DNA of 64,000 nucleotides from Pseudomonas silvicola (lineage in GTDB: Bacteria > Pseudomonadota > Gammaproteobacteria > Pseudomonadales > Pseudomonadaceae). The position numbers were made by a program, and so were the translations under genes. The notes under the pieces were generated by a model, which made no database searches, was not told where the DNA came from, and saw nothing but the letters and a program-made list of their open reading frames with translations. Positions within the stretch are counted from its first letter, which is position 1. Every line of letters begins with the position of its first letter. Shown here piece after piece: positions 36,496 through 44,462 of this stretch. The stretch is taken from the NCBI RefSeq assembly GCF_026651855.1, contig NZ_CP093280.1:1776001-1840000 (forward strand). The letters run 5' to 3'.

Positions 36496-36508
36496 TGCGA
36501 TAATCGCA
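36496..36508. promoter_or_regulatory. Candidate IclR-2 operator dyad
   Basis: TGCGAT-A-ATCGCA is a perfect 13-bp inverted repeat between iclR-2 and the AroE-like operon. Ten bases of it (CGATAATCGC) recur in the MFS/quiC control region at 28961. Confidence 0.5.
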
Positions 36509-36539
36509 TCGTCGGGCCAATAATCCGGGCGGGGCACCA

Positions 36540-37310
36540 ATGAAACAACCCACTATCCACGAACGAGACCTCATCGCAGGGCTGCAGAAGGGCCTGGCGC
36601 TGATGCAGTTGTTCAGCGAAGATCACCCGCGGCTCACGGTGCCCATGGCAGCGCGGCTGTCGGGATTGAGTCAGAGCGCCGCGCGGCGCTTTCTGCTGAC
36701 CCTGGTGCATGAGCGCTTCGTTGAAACCGATGGGCGCGACTACTGGCTGACTGCCAAGGCCCTGCGTATCGGCCAGGCTTACGTGGATTCCGCCCAGCTA
36801 CCGCGCATGCTGCGGCCCATCGTCGAGCAGGTGGCGCGCAGTACTCAGGAGCACGTGTCCGTAGGCGTCCGGGATGACGACGACATCATTCACGTGGTGC
36901 GCAGTCGTTATAGCCACATATCGTCGCTGTCGATCCGCCCTGGGTCGCGGCTGCCGTTGTATTGCACGGCGAGCGGGCGCATCTGGCTGGCGCAACTGCA
37001 CCCTGCGGAGTTGCGCAGCTACCTGCAGCGCGTCGAACAACGGCCGCTGACGCCCTACACCAAGGTGACGGTAGCGGCGCTGGAAGAAGAGTTGGAGCGA
37101 GTGCGCGAGCAGGGGTTCTGCATCGTCGATCAGGAGTTCGAGGTGGGCATGGCGGTGTTGAGCGTGCCCCTGCGTGACCGCAAGGGCGTGCTCAAGGCGG
37201 CGTTATCGATCACCACCCAGGTGGCCCGGCTCAATCCCCAGGCCATGCAGCAGCGCTACCTGCCGGCGCTCTACGAAGCCCAGGCGCTGCTGCGCCCGGT
37301 GCTTGATTGA
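36540..37310 (+). CDS. IclR-family transcriptional regulator 2 (PcaR/PobR-like)
   Basis: This 256-residue regulator has a winged helix (about 10-70; LQKGLALMQLF, LSGLSQSAARRFLLTL) and an effector domain (about 85-250; HVSVGVRDDDDIIHVVR, CTASGRIWLA). The overall look is that of the PcaR/PcaU/PobR branch that senses aromatic or beta-ketoadipate-type acids. It is divergent from the AroE-like/flavoprotein operon and convergent with the quinate/shikimate dehydrogenase gene. It is most likely an activator or repressor of the divergent operon. Confidence 0.9.
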   Translation: MKQPTIHERDLIAGLQKGLALMQLFSEDHPRLTVPMAARLSGLSQSAARRFLLTLVHERFVETDGRDYWLTAKALRIGQAYVDSAQLPRMLRPIVEQVARSTQEHVSVGVRDDDDIIHVVRSRYSHISSLSIRPGSRLPLYCTASGRIWLAQLHPAELRSYLQRVEQRPLTPYTKVTVAALEEELERVREQGFCIVDQEFEVGMAVLSVPLRDRKGVLKAALSITTQVARLNPQAMQQRYLPALYEAQALLRPVLD

Positions 37311-37317
37311 GGCGGCT

Positions 37318-38178
37318 TCAGCCATTCATGCTGTTGAAATGCGCCGTCATGCGGTCGGCATCCGGCACGATGCCGCTGAACAGCTCAAACGCCTTCACCG
37401 CCTGGAACACGGCCATGGTGCCGCCATCCAAGGTGCGCGCGCCCAAGGCGCGGGCGGTGCGCAGCAGCTCGGTTTCCAGTGGGAAGTAGACGATCTCCGC
37501 TACCCACAGGTCCTTGCGCAGCAGGTCGGCCGGAACCGGCATGCCTGGCAGCTTGGCCATGCCCATCGGCGTGGTGTTGACCATGCCGTCGGCTTCGTTC
37601 ATCGCCGCCGCCAGGTCGCTGCCCGCACGGGCGCGGTTGCCGGGGAAGTGCTGGTTGAGGTTGTCGGCCAGGTCCTGGGCACGGCTGGCGTCCACGTCGA
37701 AGATGGTCAGCTGTTTCACGCCCTCGATCAGTAGCGCATGGGCAACTGCCGCGCCCGCACCGCCGGCTCCCATCTGCACCACGCGTTCACGGGCGGCGCC
37801 GTCCATGCCACGACGAAAGCCTTCGGCAAAGCCCAGGCAGTCGGTGTTGTGGCCTACGCGCTTGCCATCCTTGAGCACCACGGTGTTCACCGCGCCGATA
37901 CCACGGGCCTCGGGCGACAGGTCATCGAGCAGCGGAATGATGGCCTGTTTGCACGGAAAGGTGATGTTGAGGCCGGTGTAGGCCATGCGCTGGGCCGCGG
38001 TGAGCAGCTCTTCCAGGTGGGTGGTGTCGAGCTTCAGCTGGTCCAGGTCGATCAGCCGGTAGAGGTAGCCCAGGCCCTGGGCGGCGCCTTCGCGCTCGTG
38101 CAGGGCAGGGGTGCGCGAGGCCTGGATGCCAGCGCCAATCAGGCCGGCCAATACACTGGTTTTATTGTTCTGGGACAT
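37318..38178 (-). CDS. Quinate/shikimate dehydrogenase (NAD-type, AroE family)
   Basis: This 286-residue enzyme would oxidise quinate and/or shikimate to the 3-dehydro acids. Substrate-site residues are intact: Ser21 and Thr23 in IQASRTP, Lys77 in FPCKQ, Asn98 in AVNTV and Asp113 in HNTDCLG. GAGGAGAAVAH is the dinucleotide loop, and the strand-end FDVDAS with an acidic residue suggests NAD rather than NADP. The GAGIQASRTP start is like the catabolic quinate/shikimate dehydrogenases of Corynebacterium. It lies six bases after aroQ and shares its promoter. Confidence 0.9.
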   Translation of the reverse strand: MSQNNKTSVLAGLIGAGIQASRTPALHEREGAAQGLGYLYRLIDLDQLKLDTTHLEELLTAAQRMAYTGLNITFPCKQAIIPLLDDLSPEARGIGAVNTVVLKDGKRVGHNTDCLGFAEGFRRGMDGAARERVVQMGAGGAGAAVAHALLIEGVKQLTIFDVDASRAQDLADNLNQHFPGNRARAGSDLAAAMNEADGMVNTTPMGMAKLPGMPVPADLLRKDLWVAEIVYFPLETELLRTARALGARTLDGGTMAVFQAVKAFELFSGIVPDADRMTAHFNSMNG

Positions 38179-38184
38179 TACGAG

Positions 38185-38631
38185 TTAACCCTTGTTGTTC
38201 AACAGGTGGCTGACGTGTTCAAGCGCCAACCTGTAGCCATTGGTGCCGAAGCCGCACAGCACGGCCACGGCGATGCCGGAGACATAGCTGTGGTGGCGGA
38301 AGGTTTCACGTGCGTGCACATTGCTGATGTGCACTTCGATCACAGGCAGCTCACTGGCGGTCAGTGCATCGCGGATGGCAATGGAGGTGTGGGTCCAGGC
38401 GCCAGGGTTGATGACGATCGCTGCGCAGCGGCCGCGGGCCTGGTGAATCCAGTCGATGGCTTCGCCTTCATGGTTGCTCTGGCGGAACTCGACCGTCAGG
38501 TCGTGCTGTTCGGCAGTGCGGGCACACAGGGCAGAGACGTCGGCCAGGGTTTCGCGGCCATAGGTAGCGGGTTCGCGAGTACCCAGCATGTTGAGGTTCG
38601 GGCCGTTGAGCACCAGTACGGTACGGCTCAT
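38185..38631 (-). CDS. aroQ: 3-dehydroquinate dehydratase, type II
   Basis: This 148-residue dodecameric-type dehydroquinase interconverts 3-dehydroquinate and 3-dehydroshikimate. Landmarks are [13 protein letters not shown] with the catalytic Arg and Tyr24 (TYG), NPGAWTHTS, and EVHISN with the downstream Arg of [10 protein letters not shown]. Paired with the quinate/shikimate dehydrogenase it serves catabolism here rather than biosynthesis. AATAACAA, a Crc/Hfq-type motif, lies next to GGGAG in its leader. Confidence 0.97.
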   Translation of the reverse strand: MSRTVLVLNGPNLNMLGTREPATYGRETLADVSALCARTAEQHDLTVEFRQSNHEGEAIDWIHQARGRCAAIVINPGAWTHTSIAIRDALTASELPVIEVHISNVHARETFRHHSYVSGIAVAVLCGFGTNGYRLALEHVSHLLNNKG

Positions 38632-38685
38632 GGAGACTCTCCCTTGTTATTTTTGGTGTGAGACAGTGGAGCGAGGTGTACATAA

Positions 38686-38715
38686 ATTGTACTAACCAGT
38701 TAATTTGGTCAAATT
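38686..38715 (-). promoter_or_regulatory. aroQ promoter with overlapping operator dyads
   Basis: Reading the minus strand, TTTGAC (38713-38708) and TACAAT (38691-38686) are separated by 16 bp. The spacer holds ATTAACTGGTTAGT, matching the quiC/MFS dyad, and a second perfect dyad AATTTG-GT-CAAATT (38702-38715) overlaps the -35. The layout suggests repression by a dimeric regulator, most likely the TetR protein. Confidence 0.6.
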
Positions 38716-38756
38716 AATTTATCGCCACGCTCGTTCGTGGACTGAATCACGGGCGT

Positions 38757-38792
38757 AAAAAAGCGGGTGGAAGATTGCTCTTCCACCCGCTT
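38757..38792 (-). terminator. Intrinsic terminator on the minus strand
   Basis: A perfect 14-bp stem (AAGCGGGTGGAAGA and complement, TTGC loop) is followed on the minus strand by six Ts. It would stop minus-strand transcripts coming from the LysR gene, but lies about 250 bp beyond that gene's stop. Confidence 0.85.
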
Positions 38793-39043
38793 CGCTGACG
38801 CCGCGCTGCGACCCGAGTTCTCTAGGCCAGGGTCATGACGCCTTTGAATTGTGGGGAACGCTGGGCATTCCGTCAACGCCGCCGGGCGGTCGGTTGTGGA
38901 TATCTTTGCAGATGGCCCTTACCCCTCGTGTCTCCCCCCAGTAGGACCGGGCGCCAGCCCGGGAAGAGGGCGGTGCGGTGGGCCTGGAAGACCGCGCTGG
39001 CGGTTTCCCGAGCTTCGCCCCGTCTACAGAGAAAGTCGCAACC
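38793..39043. other. Gene-poor spacer with REP doublet and possible gene remnant
   Basis: Between the terminator and the LysR stop lie a REP inverted doublet (38941-39027) and a short minus-strand frame (38872-38822) encoding a plausible C-terminal tail ending SPQFKGVMTLA. No complete gene is visible. Confidence 0.5.
38941..39027. repeat. REP inverted doublet (REPIN-like)
   Basis: The left arm GTAGGACCGGGCGCCAGCCC plus GGGAAG and the right arm TTTCCCGAGCTTCGCCCCGT plus CTAC are inverted copies separated by about 37 bp. They belong to the same family as the elements at 55045 and 57195. Confidence 0.7.
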
Positions 39044-39934
39044 TCAAGCAGAGGGCGCCAACTGCGCCACCATGAAGTCGATGAACGCCCGGGTTTTCTG
39101 CGGCACCCGCCGGGCCGAGGGGTAAACCGCATGGATGCCGATCGGCGGTGCCTGCCAGTCGCACATCACCGCCACCAGCCGGCCGGCCGCCAGCGCGTCC
39201 TCGACGATGAAGGCCGGCAGCAGGGCGATGCCCATGCCGCCTTCGGCCGCCGTGGCCAGCAGGTCGCCGTTGTTGGCGTGCAGGGGGCCGGTCACGTGCA
39301 CGCGCTGGGTGTCCTTGCCATTGCTCAACTGCAGGCTGACGCCGCTCTGCAGGTAGCCGTAGTTCAGGCACGCATGCCCCGTCAGGTCGCGGGGCACCTG
39401 TGGCGTGCCATGACGCGCCAGGTAGTCGGGGGAGGCCACCAGCACCCTTGGCGCCGGGGCCAGTTGCTTGGCCACCATGCTTGAGTCCGCCAGGCTGGCG
39501 ATGCGGATGGTCACGTCGAAGCCGCCACGCACCGGGTCTACCTGCTGGTCGCTGAGCACCAACTGCACTTCTATTTGCGGGTGTTGCTCGTGAAACCTGG
39601 GGATCAGCGGCCCCAGTTTGCGCAACCCGAATGACATGGGCGCGTTCACCCGCAACACCCCCCGGGCTTCCCCCAGACCGCTGCGCGCCCGCTGTTCGGC
39701 TTCGTCCACCGAGGCCAGCACCTCGCGCACGGCTTCGTAATACTCCGCCCCTGCTTCGGTCAGGTGCAGGCTGCGGGTAGTGCGCTGCAGCAACTGCACC
39801 CCCAGGTCTTCCTCCAGGGCCTGGATCTGTTTGCTGATTTTCGAGCGTGGCACATCCATGGCTCGGGCGGCCGCGGCAAAGCCGTTTTCATTCACGGTGG
39901 TGACAAAGGCGCGCATGGCGTCGATACGGTCCAT
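39044..39934 (-). CDS. LysR-family transcriptional regulator
   Basis: This 296-residue regulator has an N-terminal winged helix (about 1-60; MRAFVTTVNENGFAAAARAM, SKISKQIQALEEDLG) and a periplasmic-binding-like effector domain (about 90-295). The ATG at 39934 begins the conserved MDRIDAMRAF and has AGGGA upstream. It is divergent from the cysteine-hydrolase gene across 151 bp, which it may control. Confidence 0.93.
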   Translation of the reverse strand: MDRIDAMRAFVTTVNENGFAAAARAMDVPRSKISKQIQALEEDLGVQLLQRTTRSLHLTEAGAEYYEAVREVLASVDEAEQRARSGLGEARGVLRVNAPMSFGLRKLGPLIPRFHEQHPQIEVQLVLSDQQVDPVRGGFDVTIRIASLADSSMVAKQLAPAPRVLVASPDYLARHGTPQVPRDLTGHACLNYGYLQSGVSLQLSNGKDTQRVHVTGPLHANNGDLLATAAEGGMGIALLPAFIVEDALAAGRLVAVMCDWQAPPIGIHAVYPSARRVPQKTRAFIDFMVAQLAPSA

Positions 39935-40085
39935 CAGTGTCCCTGATATGGAATCAATGAGTCTCGATTTTATGGGATTGTTGCGCTGAGTGCACGGACT
40001 TACATTATCAACACGCCAGGCGCACACCCCCAAGCGGCCGCGTCCAGCCACCCACAACTTCGAACCTGTTGAAAAGGAATACATC

Positions 40086-40730
40086 ATGTCCAAGCACGAA
40101 CTGCTGAACCCCGCCAATGCCGCCTTGATCCTCATCGACCACCAGCCTCAAATGGCCTTCGGTGTGCAGTCCATCGACCGTCAGGTGCTGAAAAACAACA
40201 CCGTGGGTCTGGCCAAGGCTGCGAAGATCTTCAATGTGCCGACGATCTATACCTCGGTGGAAACCGAAAGCTTCAGCGGGTACATCTGGCCTGAACTGTT
40301 GGGCGTGAACCCTGGGCAGAAGCCCATCGAGCGTACCTCGATGAACAGCTGGGAAGACGCCAGGTTCGTGGAAGCGGTTAAAGCCACTGGCCGCAAGAAG
40401 TTGATCATCGCTGCCCTGTGGACCGAGGTGTGCCTGACCTTCCCGGCGCTGGAAGCCATGGCCGAGGGCTTCGAGGTCTACATCGTCACCGACGCCAGTG
40501 GTGGCACCACCCAGGAAGCCCATGACATGTCGGTGCAACGCATGATCCAGGCTGGTGCTATCCCGGTGACCTGGCAGCAGGTTCTGCTCGAATTTCAGCG
40601 CGACTGGGCCCACAAGGACACCTACGACGCGGTGATGAACCTGGTGCGCGAACACAGCGGCGCCTACGGCATGGGCGTGGACTACGCCTACACCATGGTC
40701 CACAAGGCGCCACAGCGCCAAGCCAACTAA
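40086..40730 (+). CDS. Isochorismatase-like (YcaC-type) cysteine hydrolase
   Basis: This 214-residue hydrolase has the fold's early Asp in LILIDHQPQMAFG, a central Lys/Arg region and the nucleophile Cys in ALWTEVCLTF, with TDASGGTTQEAHDMSVQRMIQAG following. YcaC-like members hydrolyse amides or act on unknown substrates; true isochorismatase activity is unlikely. The ATG at 40086 follows AAGGA. It is divergent from a LysR gene and 26 bp ahead of the ABM-membrane protein gene. Confidence 0.88.
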   Translation: MSKHELLNPANAALILIDHQPQMAFGVQSIDRQVLKNNTVGLAKAAKIFNVPTIYTSVETESFSGYIWPELLGVNPGQKPIERTSMNSWEDARFVEAVKATGRKKLIIAALWTEVCLTFPALEAMAEGFEVYIVTDASGGTTQEAHDMSVQRMIQAGAIPVTWQQVLLEFQRDWAHKDTYDAVMNLVREHSGAYGMGVDYAYTMVHKAPQRQAN

Positions 40731-40756
40731 GCTCAGCGCGAAAGGAGTCCACCCAC

Positions 40757-41320
40757 ATGAACATCGAAATGTCCGACGGCGTAGTGACCCTGCTGGTGCG
40801 TCATCGCATCAGCAGGGGCCAGGAACAGCGCTACGAAGAATGGCTGCGGCGCATCATAGGCACCGCGCGCAGCTACCCCGGCCACCTGGGCATCGATGTC
40901 ATGCGGGGGCACAGCCAGGGTTTGCAGCTGTTCACCAGCGTGCTGCGCTTCGCCAGCACCGAGCAGTTGCAGGCTTGGCTGGACTCCAGTGACCGCAAGC
41001 GGCTGGTGGACGAGGCCAGGCTGATGTTGGCGGACGGCGACCAGACCGAGATCAACAATGATCGCGAATTCTGGTTCACCCCCGTGGACGCTGGCAGCCC
41101 GCCGCCGCGCTGGAAGCAGGCGTGCGTGACCTTCATGGTCATTCTGCCGCTGAGTTTTCTGGTGCCGTGGTTGTGGGGGCCGGTGTTCAAACGGGTGCCC
41201 TGGCTGGGCAGCTATGCAGCGGCGAACACGCTGATCACCTTGAGCGTGGTGCTGTTGGTGGTCTATGTGTTCATGCCGCGGGCGACCCGTTGGCTGAGCG
41301 GTTGGTTGCAAAGCCGCTGA
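40757..41320 (+). CDS. ABM-domain protein fused to two membrane segments
   Basis: In this 187-residue protein, residues 1-105 form an antibiotic-biosynthesis-monooxygenase (ABM) type ferredoxin-like barrel (VTLLVRHRISRGQEQRYEEWL, PGHLGIDVMRG, FTSVLRFAS). Residues about 120-142 and 150-172 are membrane segments followed by a short basic tail. The barrel would face the cytoplasm. Its function is unknown; homologues are described only as ABM proteins. It probably forms an operon with the preceding hydrolase. Confidence 0.8.
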   Translation: MNIEMSDGVVTLLVRHRISRGQEQRYEEWLRRIIGTARSYPGHLGIDVMRGHSQGLQLFTSVLRFASTEQLQAWLDSSDRKRLVDEARLMLADGDQTEINNDREFWFTPVDAGSPPPRWKQACVTFMVILPLSFLVPWLWGPVFKRVPWLGSYAAANTLITLSVVLLVVYVFMPRATRWLSGWLQSR

Positions 41321-41332
41321 CTGCTGATGTGG

Positions 41333-42418
41333 CTACCGGCGAACCAGCAGCACGCCCGATTCCATGTGGTGGGTATACGGGAATTGGTCAAACAGTGCGC
41401 AGCGCTCGATACGGTGCGTATCGTGCAGTTGCGCGATGTTCGCCGCCAGCGTCTCCGGGTTGCAGGAGATATACAGAATGTTGTCGAAACGCCGGGTCAG
41501 TTCGCAGGTGTCCGGGTCCATGCCCGCGCGGGGCGGGTCGACGAATACGCTGCCGAACTGGTAGCTCTTCAGGTCGATGCCCTGCAGGCGGCGGAATGGG
41601 CGCACTTCGTTCAACGCCTCGGTCAATTCCTCGGCGCTCAGGCGCACCAGGGTCACGTTATCCACAGCGTTGTCAGCAAGGTTGTTCAGCGCCGCGTACA
41701 CCGAGGTCTTGCTGATCTCGGTCGCCAGCACGTTGCGCACCCGGGTGGCCAGGGGCAGGGTGAAGTTGCCGTTGCCGCAATACAGTTCCAGCAGGTCGTC
41801 ATCACGCTGGCCCAACGCATCGTACGCCCAGTTGAGCATCTTCTGGTTCACCGTGCCGTTGGGCTGGGTGAAGGCGCCTTCCGGCTGTTGATACTGGTAG
41901 GTACGGCCTGCCACTTCCAGCTTTTCCACGGCGAAGTCGCGGCCGATCACCACGCGCTTGCCCTTGGAACGGCCGATCAGGCTGACGCCCAGGTCGGCCG
42001 CCAATTGTTCGGCGGCGGCCTGCCAATGTGCGTCCAGAGGGCGGTGGTAGCACAGGGTGACCATGGCGTCGCCGGCCAGGGTGGTCAGGAACTCCACCTG
42101 GAACAGCTTGTTGCTCAGGGCTTCGTTGGCCTGCCAGGCCGCCTTGAGCTTGGGCATCAGTTCGTTGATGCGCAGGCTGGCGATCGGGAATTCCTCGATC
42201 AGGATGGCCTGGTGCTTCTCGCCCGGGGCAAACATGGCGTAGTGGCGCTGGCCGTCCTGGCGCCACAGGCGAAATTCGGCGCGCAGCCGGTAGTGCTCGC
42301 GTGGCGAGTCGAACACCGCCGGTTCCGGGGCATCGAAAGGCGCCAGCAGTTCACGCAGGCGTGCGGTCTTTTCGTCCAGTTGGCGGCTGTAGTCCGCCGG
42401 GTCCACTACTGTACTCAT
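41333..42418 (-). CDS. trmA: tRNA (uracil-54-C5)-methyltransferase
   Basis: This 361-residue SAM-dependent enzyme makes m5U54 in the T-loop of tRNAs. The SAM motif is [14 protein letters not shown], the substrate motif VDPPRAGMD, and the nucleophile Cys lies in [10 protein letters not shown], followed by the general base in the C-terminal HMESGVLL. The length is typical of TrmA and no TRAM domain precedes it. Its ATG overlaps the permease stop, so it is cotranslated with it. Confidence 0.96.
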   Translation of the reverse strand: MSTVVDPADYSRQLDEKTARLRELLAPFDAPEPAVFDSPREHYRLRAEFRLWRQDGQRHYAMFAPGEKHQAILIEEFPIASLRINELMPKLKAAWQANEALSNKLFQVEFLTTLAGDAMVTLCYHRPLDAHWQAAAEQLAADLGVSLIGRSKGKRVVIGRDFAVEKLEVAGRTYQYQQPEGAFTQPNGTVNQKMLNWAYDALGQRDDDLLELYCGNGNFTLPLATRVRNVLATEISKTSVYAALNNLADNAVDNVTLVRLSAEELTEALNEVRPFRRLQGIDLKSYQFGSVFVDPPRAGMDPDTCELTRRFDNILYISCNPETLAANIAQLHDTHRIERCALFDQFPYTHHMESGVLLVRR

Positions 42419-43710
42419 GCGTTGAACCAGCCCAGCTTGATGACAAACAGAATCGACAGGATGACCAGCGCCGGGTTCAGGTCGCGGGTGCGGCCCGACA
42501 GCAGCTTGATCAGTGTCCAGGAAATGAAGCCGAAGGCGATGCCGTTGGCGATGGAATAAGTGAAGGGCATCGCCAGGGCGGTGACCACCACCGGTGCTGC
42601 TTCGGTGATGTCGTCCCAGTTGATTTCAGCCAGGCCCGACATCATCAGCACGGCCACGAACAGCAAGGCCGGAGCGGTGGCGAAGGCAGGCACGCTGCCG
42701 GCCAGCGGGGCGAAGAACAGTGCCAGGATGAACAGCACGGCCACCACGATGGCGGTCAGGCCAGTACGGCCACCGGCGCTCACGCCCGCGGCGGATTCGA
42801 TGTAGCTGGTGGTGGTCGAGGTGCCCAGCAGGGAGCCTGCCATGGCCGCGGTGCTGTCGGCGATCAGGGCACGGCCCATTTTCGGCATGTGGCCGTCCTT
42901 GCCCATCAGGCCGGCACGCTTGGCCACGCCGATGAGGGTGCCGGAGTTGTCGAACAGGTCAACGAACAGGAAGGCGAAGATCACGCTGACCAGGCCCACG
43001 TTCAGGGCGCCCTTGATGTCCAGTTGCAGGAAGGTCGGGGCCAGGGACGGTGGCATCGAGACGACGCCGCCGAACTCGCTGGCGTGGATCAGGATCGAGA
43101 CGATGGTCACCGCCAGGATGCCGATCAGCACCGCGCCGCGGACTTTCAGTGCTTCCAGGCCCACGATCAGCACGAAGCCCAGGGTGGCCAGGATGGGTGC
43201 AGGCTTTTTCAGGTCGCCCAAGCCGACGAGCGTGGCCTCGTTGCCTACCACGATACCGGCGTTGTGCAGGGCGATCAGCGCGAGGAACAGGCCGATACCG
43301 GCGGCGATGGCTGAACGCAGGGGCAGGGGGATGCTATTGACGATCCATTCGCGGATACGAAAGATCGACAGCAGGAAGAACAGCACGGCGGAGATGAACA
43401 CCGAACCCAGCGCGGTCTGCCAGGTGTAACCCATGTGCAGCACCACGGTGTAGGTGAAGAAGGCGTTCAGGCCCATGCCCGGCGCCAGGGCGATCGGGTA
43501 GTTGGCGATCAGGCCCATGACGGTGGAGCCGATGGCGGCGGCCAGGCAGGTGGCGACGAAGACGGCGCCTTTGTCCATGCCGGTCTCGCCGAGGATGCTC
43601 GGGTTGACGAACAGGATGTAGGCCATGGCCAGGAAAGTCGTGATGCCCGCCAGTATCTCGGTACGCACGTTGGTGTTATGTGCTTTGAGTTGAAACAGCC
43701 TATCCAGCAT
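42415..43710 (-). CDS. NCS2/AzgA-type purine (adenine/guanine/hypoxanthine) permease
   Basis: This inner-membrane carrier of 431 residues has many hydrophobic helices. The start [31 protein letters not shown] is characteristic of the AzgA-like group that imports purine bases with protons. [19 protein letters not shown] marks the conserved substrate-site region. The ATG at 43710 has GGGAG upstream. It forms an operon with trmA through a four-base overlap. Confidence 0.9.
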   Translation of the reverse strand: MLDRLFQLKAHNTNVRTEILAGITTFLAMAYILFVNPSILGETGMDKGAVFVATCLAAAIGSTVMGLIANYPIALAPGMGLNAFFTYTVVLHMGYTWQTALGSVFISAVLFFLLSIFRIREWIVNSIPLPLRSAIAAGIGLFLALIALHNAGIVVGNEATLVGLGDLKKPAPILATLGFVLIVGLEALKVRGAVLIGILAVTIVSILIHASEFGGVVSMPPSLAPTFLQLDIKGALNVGLVSVIFAFLFVDLFDNSGTLIGVAKRAGLMGKDGHMPKMGRALIADSTAAMAGSLLGTSTTTSYIESAAGVSAGGRTGLTAIVVAVLFILALFFAPLAGSVPAFATAPALLFVAVLMMSGLAEINWDDITEAAPVVVTALAMPFTYSIANGIAFGFISWTLIKLLSGRTRDLNPALVILSILFVIKLGWFNA

Positions 43711-43982
43711 GCCTGCTCCCCGTGGCGCGCCCCGGCGCCGTGAATGAATTGACCCCTCAAGCAAAGCACATGCTCGCCGAGGGGCCGAAAAAAGCCGCGC
43801 ATCATAGCAGCATGGTTGGCCGGCGGTGAATGCGCGTGTCGGTTTTAGGCGCGAATGCCTTCTTTAGGCAGGAGCCACCCATCAATCCGCCTGAACGATA
43901 GTGCCACCCACCCAGTCGTACGCCTTGACGACGCCGCTCGCAGAAGCTGCGCAAGAATCAGGCCGAACACCGTGAGGTTGCC

Positions 43983-44462
43983 ATGAGCGAAACCACCCAT
44001 ACCCTGGAGCTGACCCTCAATGGCCAGCCCCGCAGCCTGCAAGTGCTACCCTGGACGACCCTGCTGGACCTGCTGCGTGAACAGTTGGACCTGGTGGGCA
44101 GCAAGAAAGGCTGCGACCACGGCCAATGCGGCGCCTGCACGGTGCTGCGCGACGGCAAGCGCGTCAATGCCTGCCTGACCCTGGCCATCATGTGCCAGGG
44201 CGCCCACCTGACCACCATCGAGGGCCTGGCCGACGACGCCGGGCTGCACCCGATGCAGGCCGCGTTCATCAAGCATGATGCCTTTCAGTGCGGCTACTGC
44301 ACCCCCGGGCAGATCTGCTCGGCTGTCGGCCTGCTGGAGGAGGGCCGCGCGCGATCACCGGCCCAGGTGCGCGAATTGATGAGTGGCAACCTGTGCCGTT
44401 GCGGTGCCTACGGCAACATCATCGACGCCATTGAAGACGTGCGCGCAGGGGGTGGGCAATGA
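43983..44462 (+). CDS. PaoA-like 2Fe-2S subunit of a molybdenum hydroxylase
   Basis: This 159-residue electron-transfer subunit has two 2Fe-2S clusters: plant-type ligands Cys44, Cys49, Cys52 and Cys64 (GCDHGQCGAC...C) and the alpha-helical cluster Cys103, Cys106, Cys138 and Cys140 (CGYCTPG...CRC). It passes electrons from the Mo site to FAD. No Tat signal precedes the domain, unlike E. coli PaoA, so the enzyme should be cytoplasmic. It overlaps the next gene by four bases. Confidence 0.93.
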   Translation: MSETTHTLELTLNGQPRSLQVLPWTTLLDLLREQLDLVGSKKGCDHGQCGACTVLRDGKRVNACLTLAIMCQGAHLTTIEGLADDAGLHPMQAAFIKHDAFQCGYCTPGQICSAVGLLEEGRARSPAQVRELMSGNLCRCGAYGNIIDAIEDVRAGGGQ

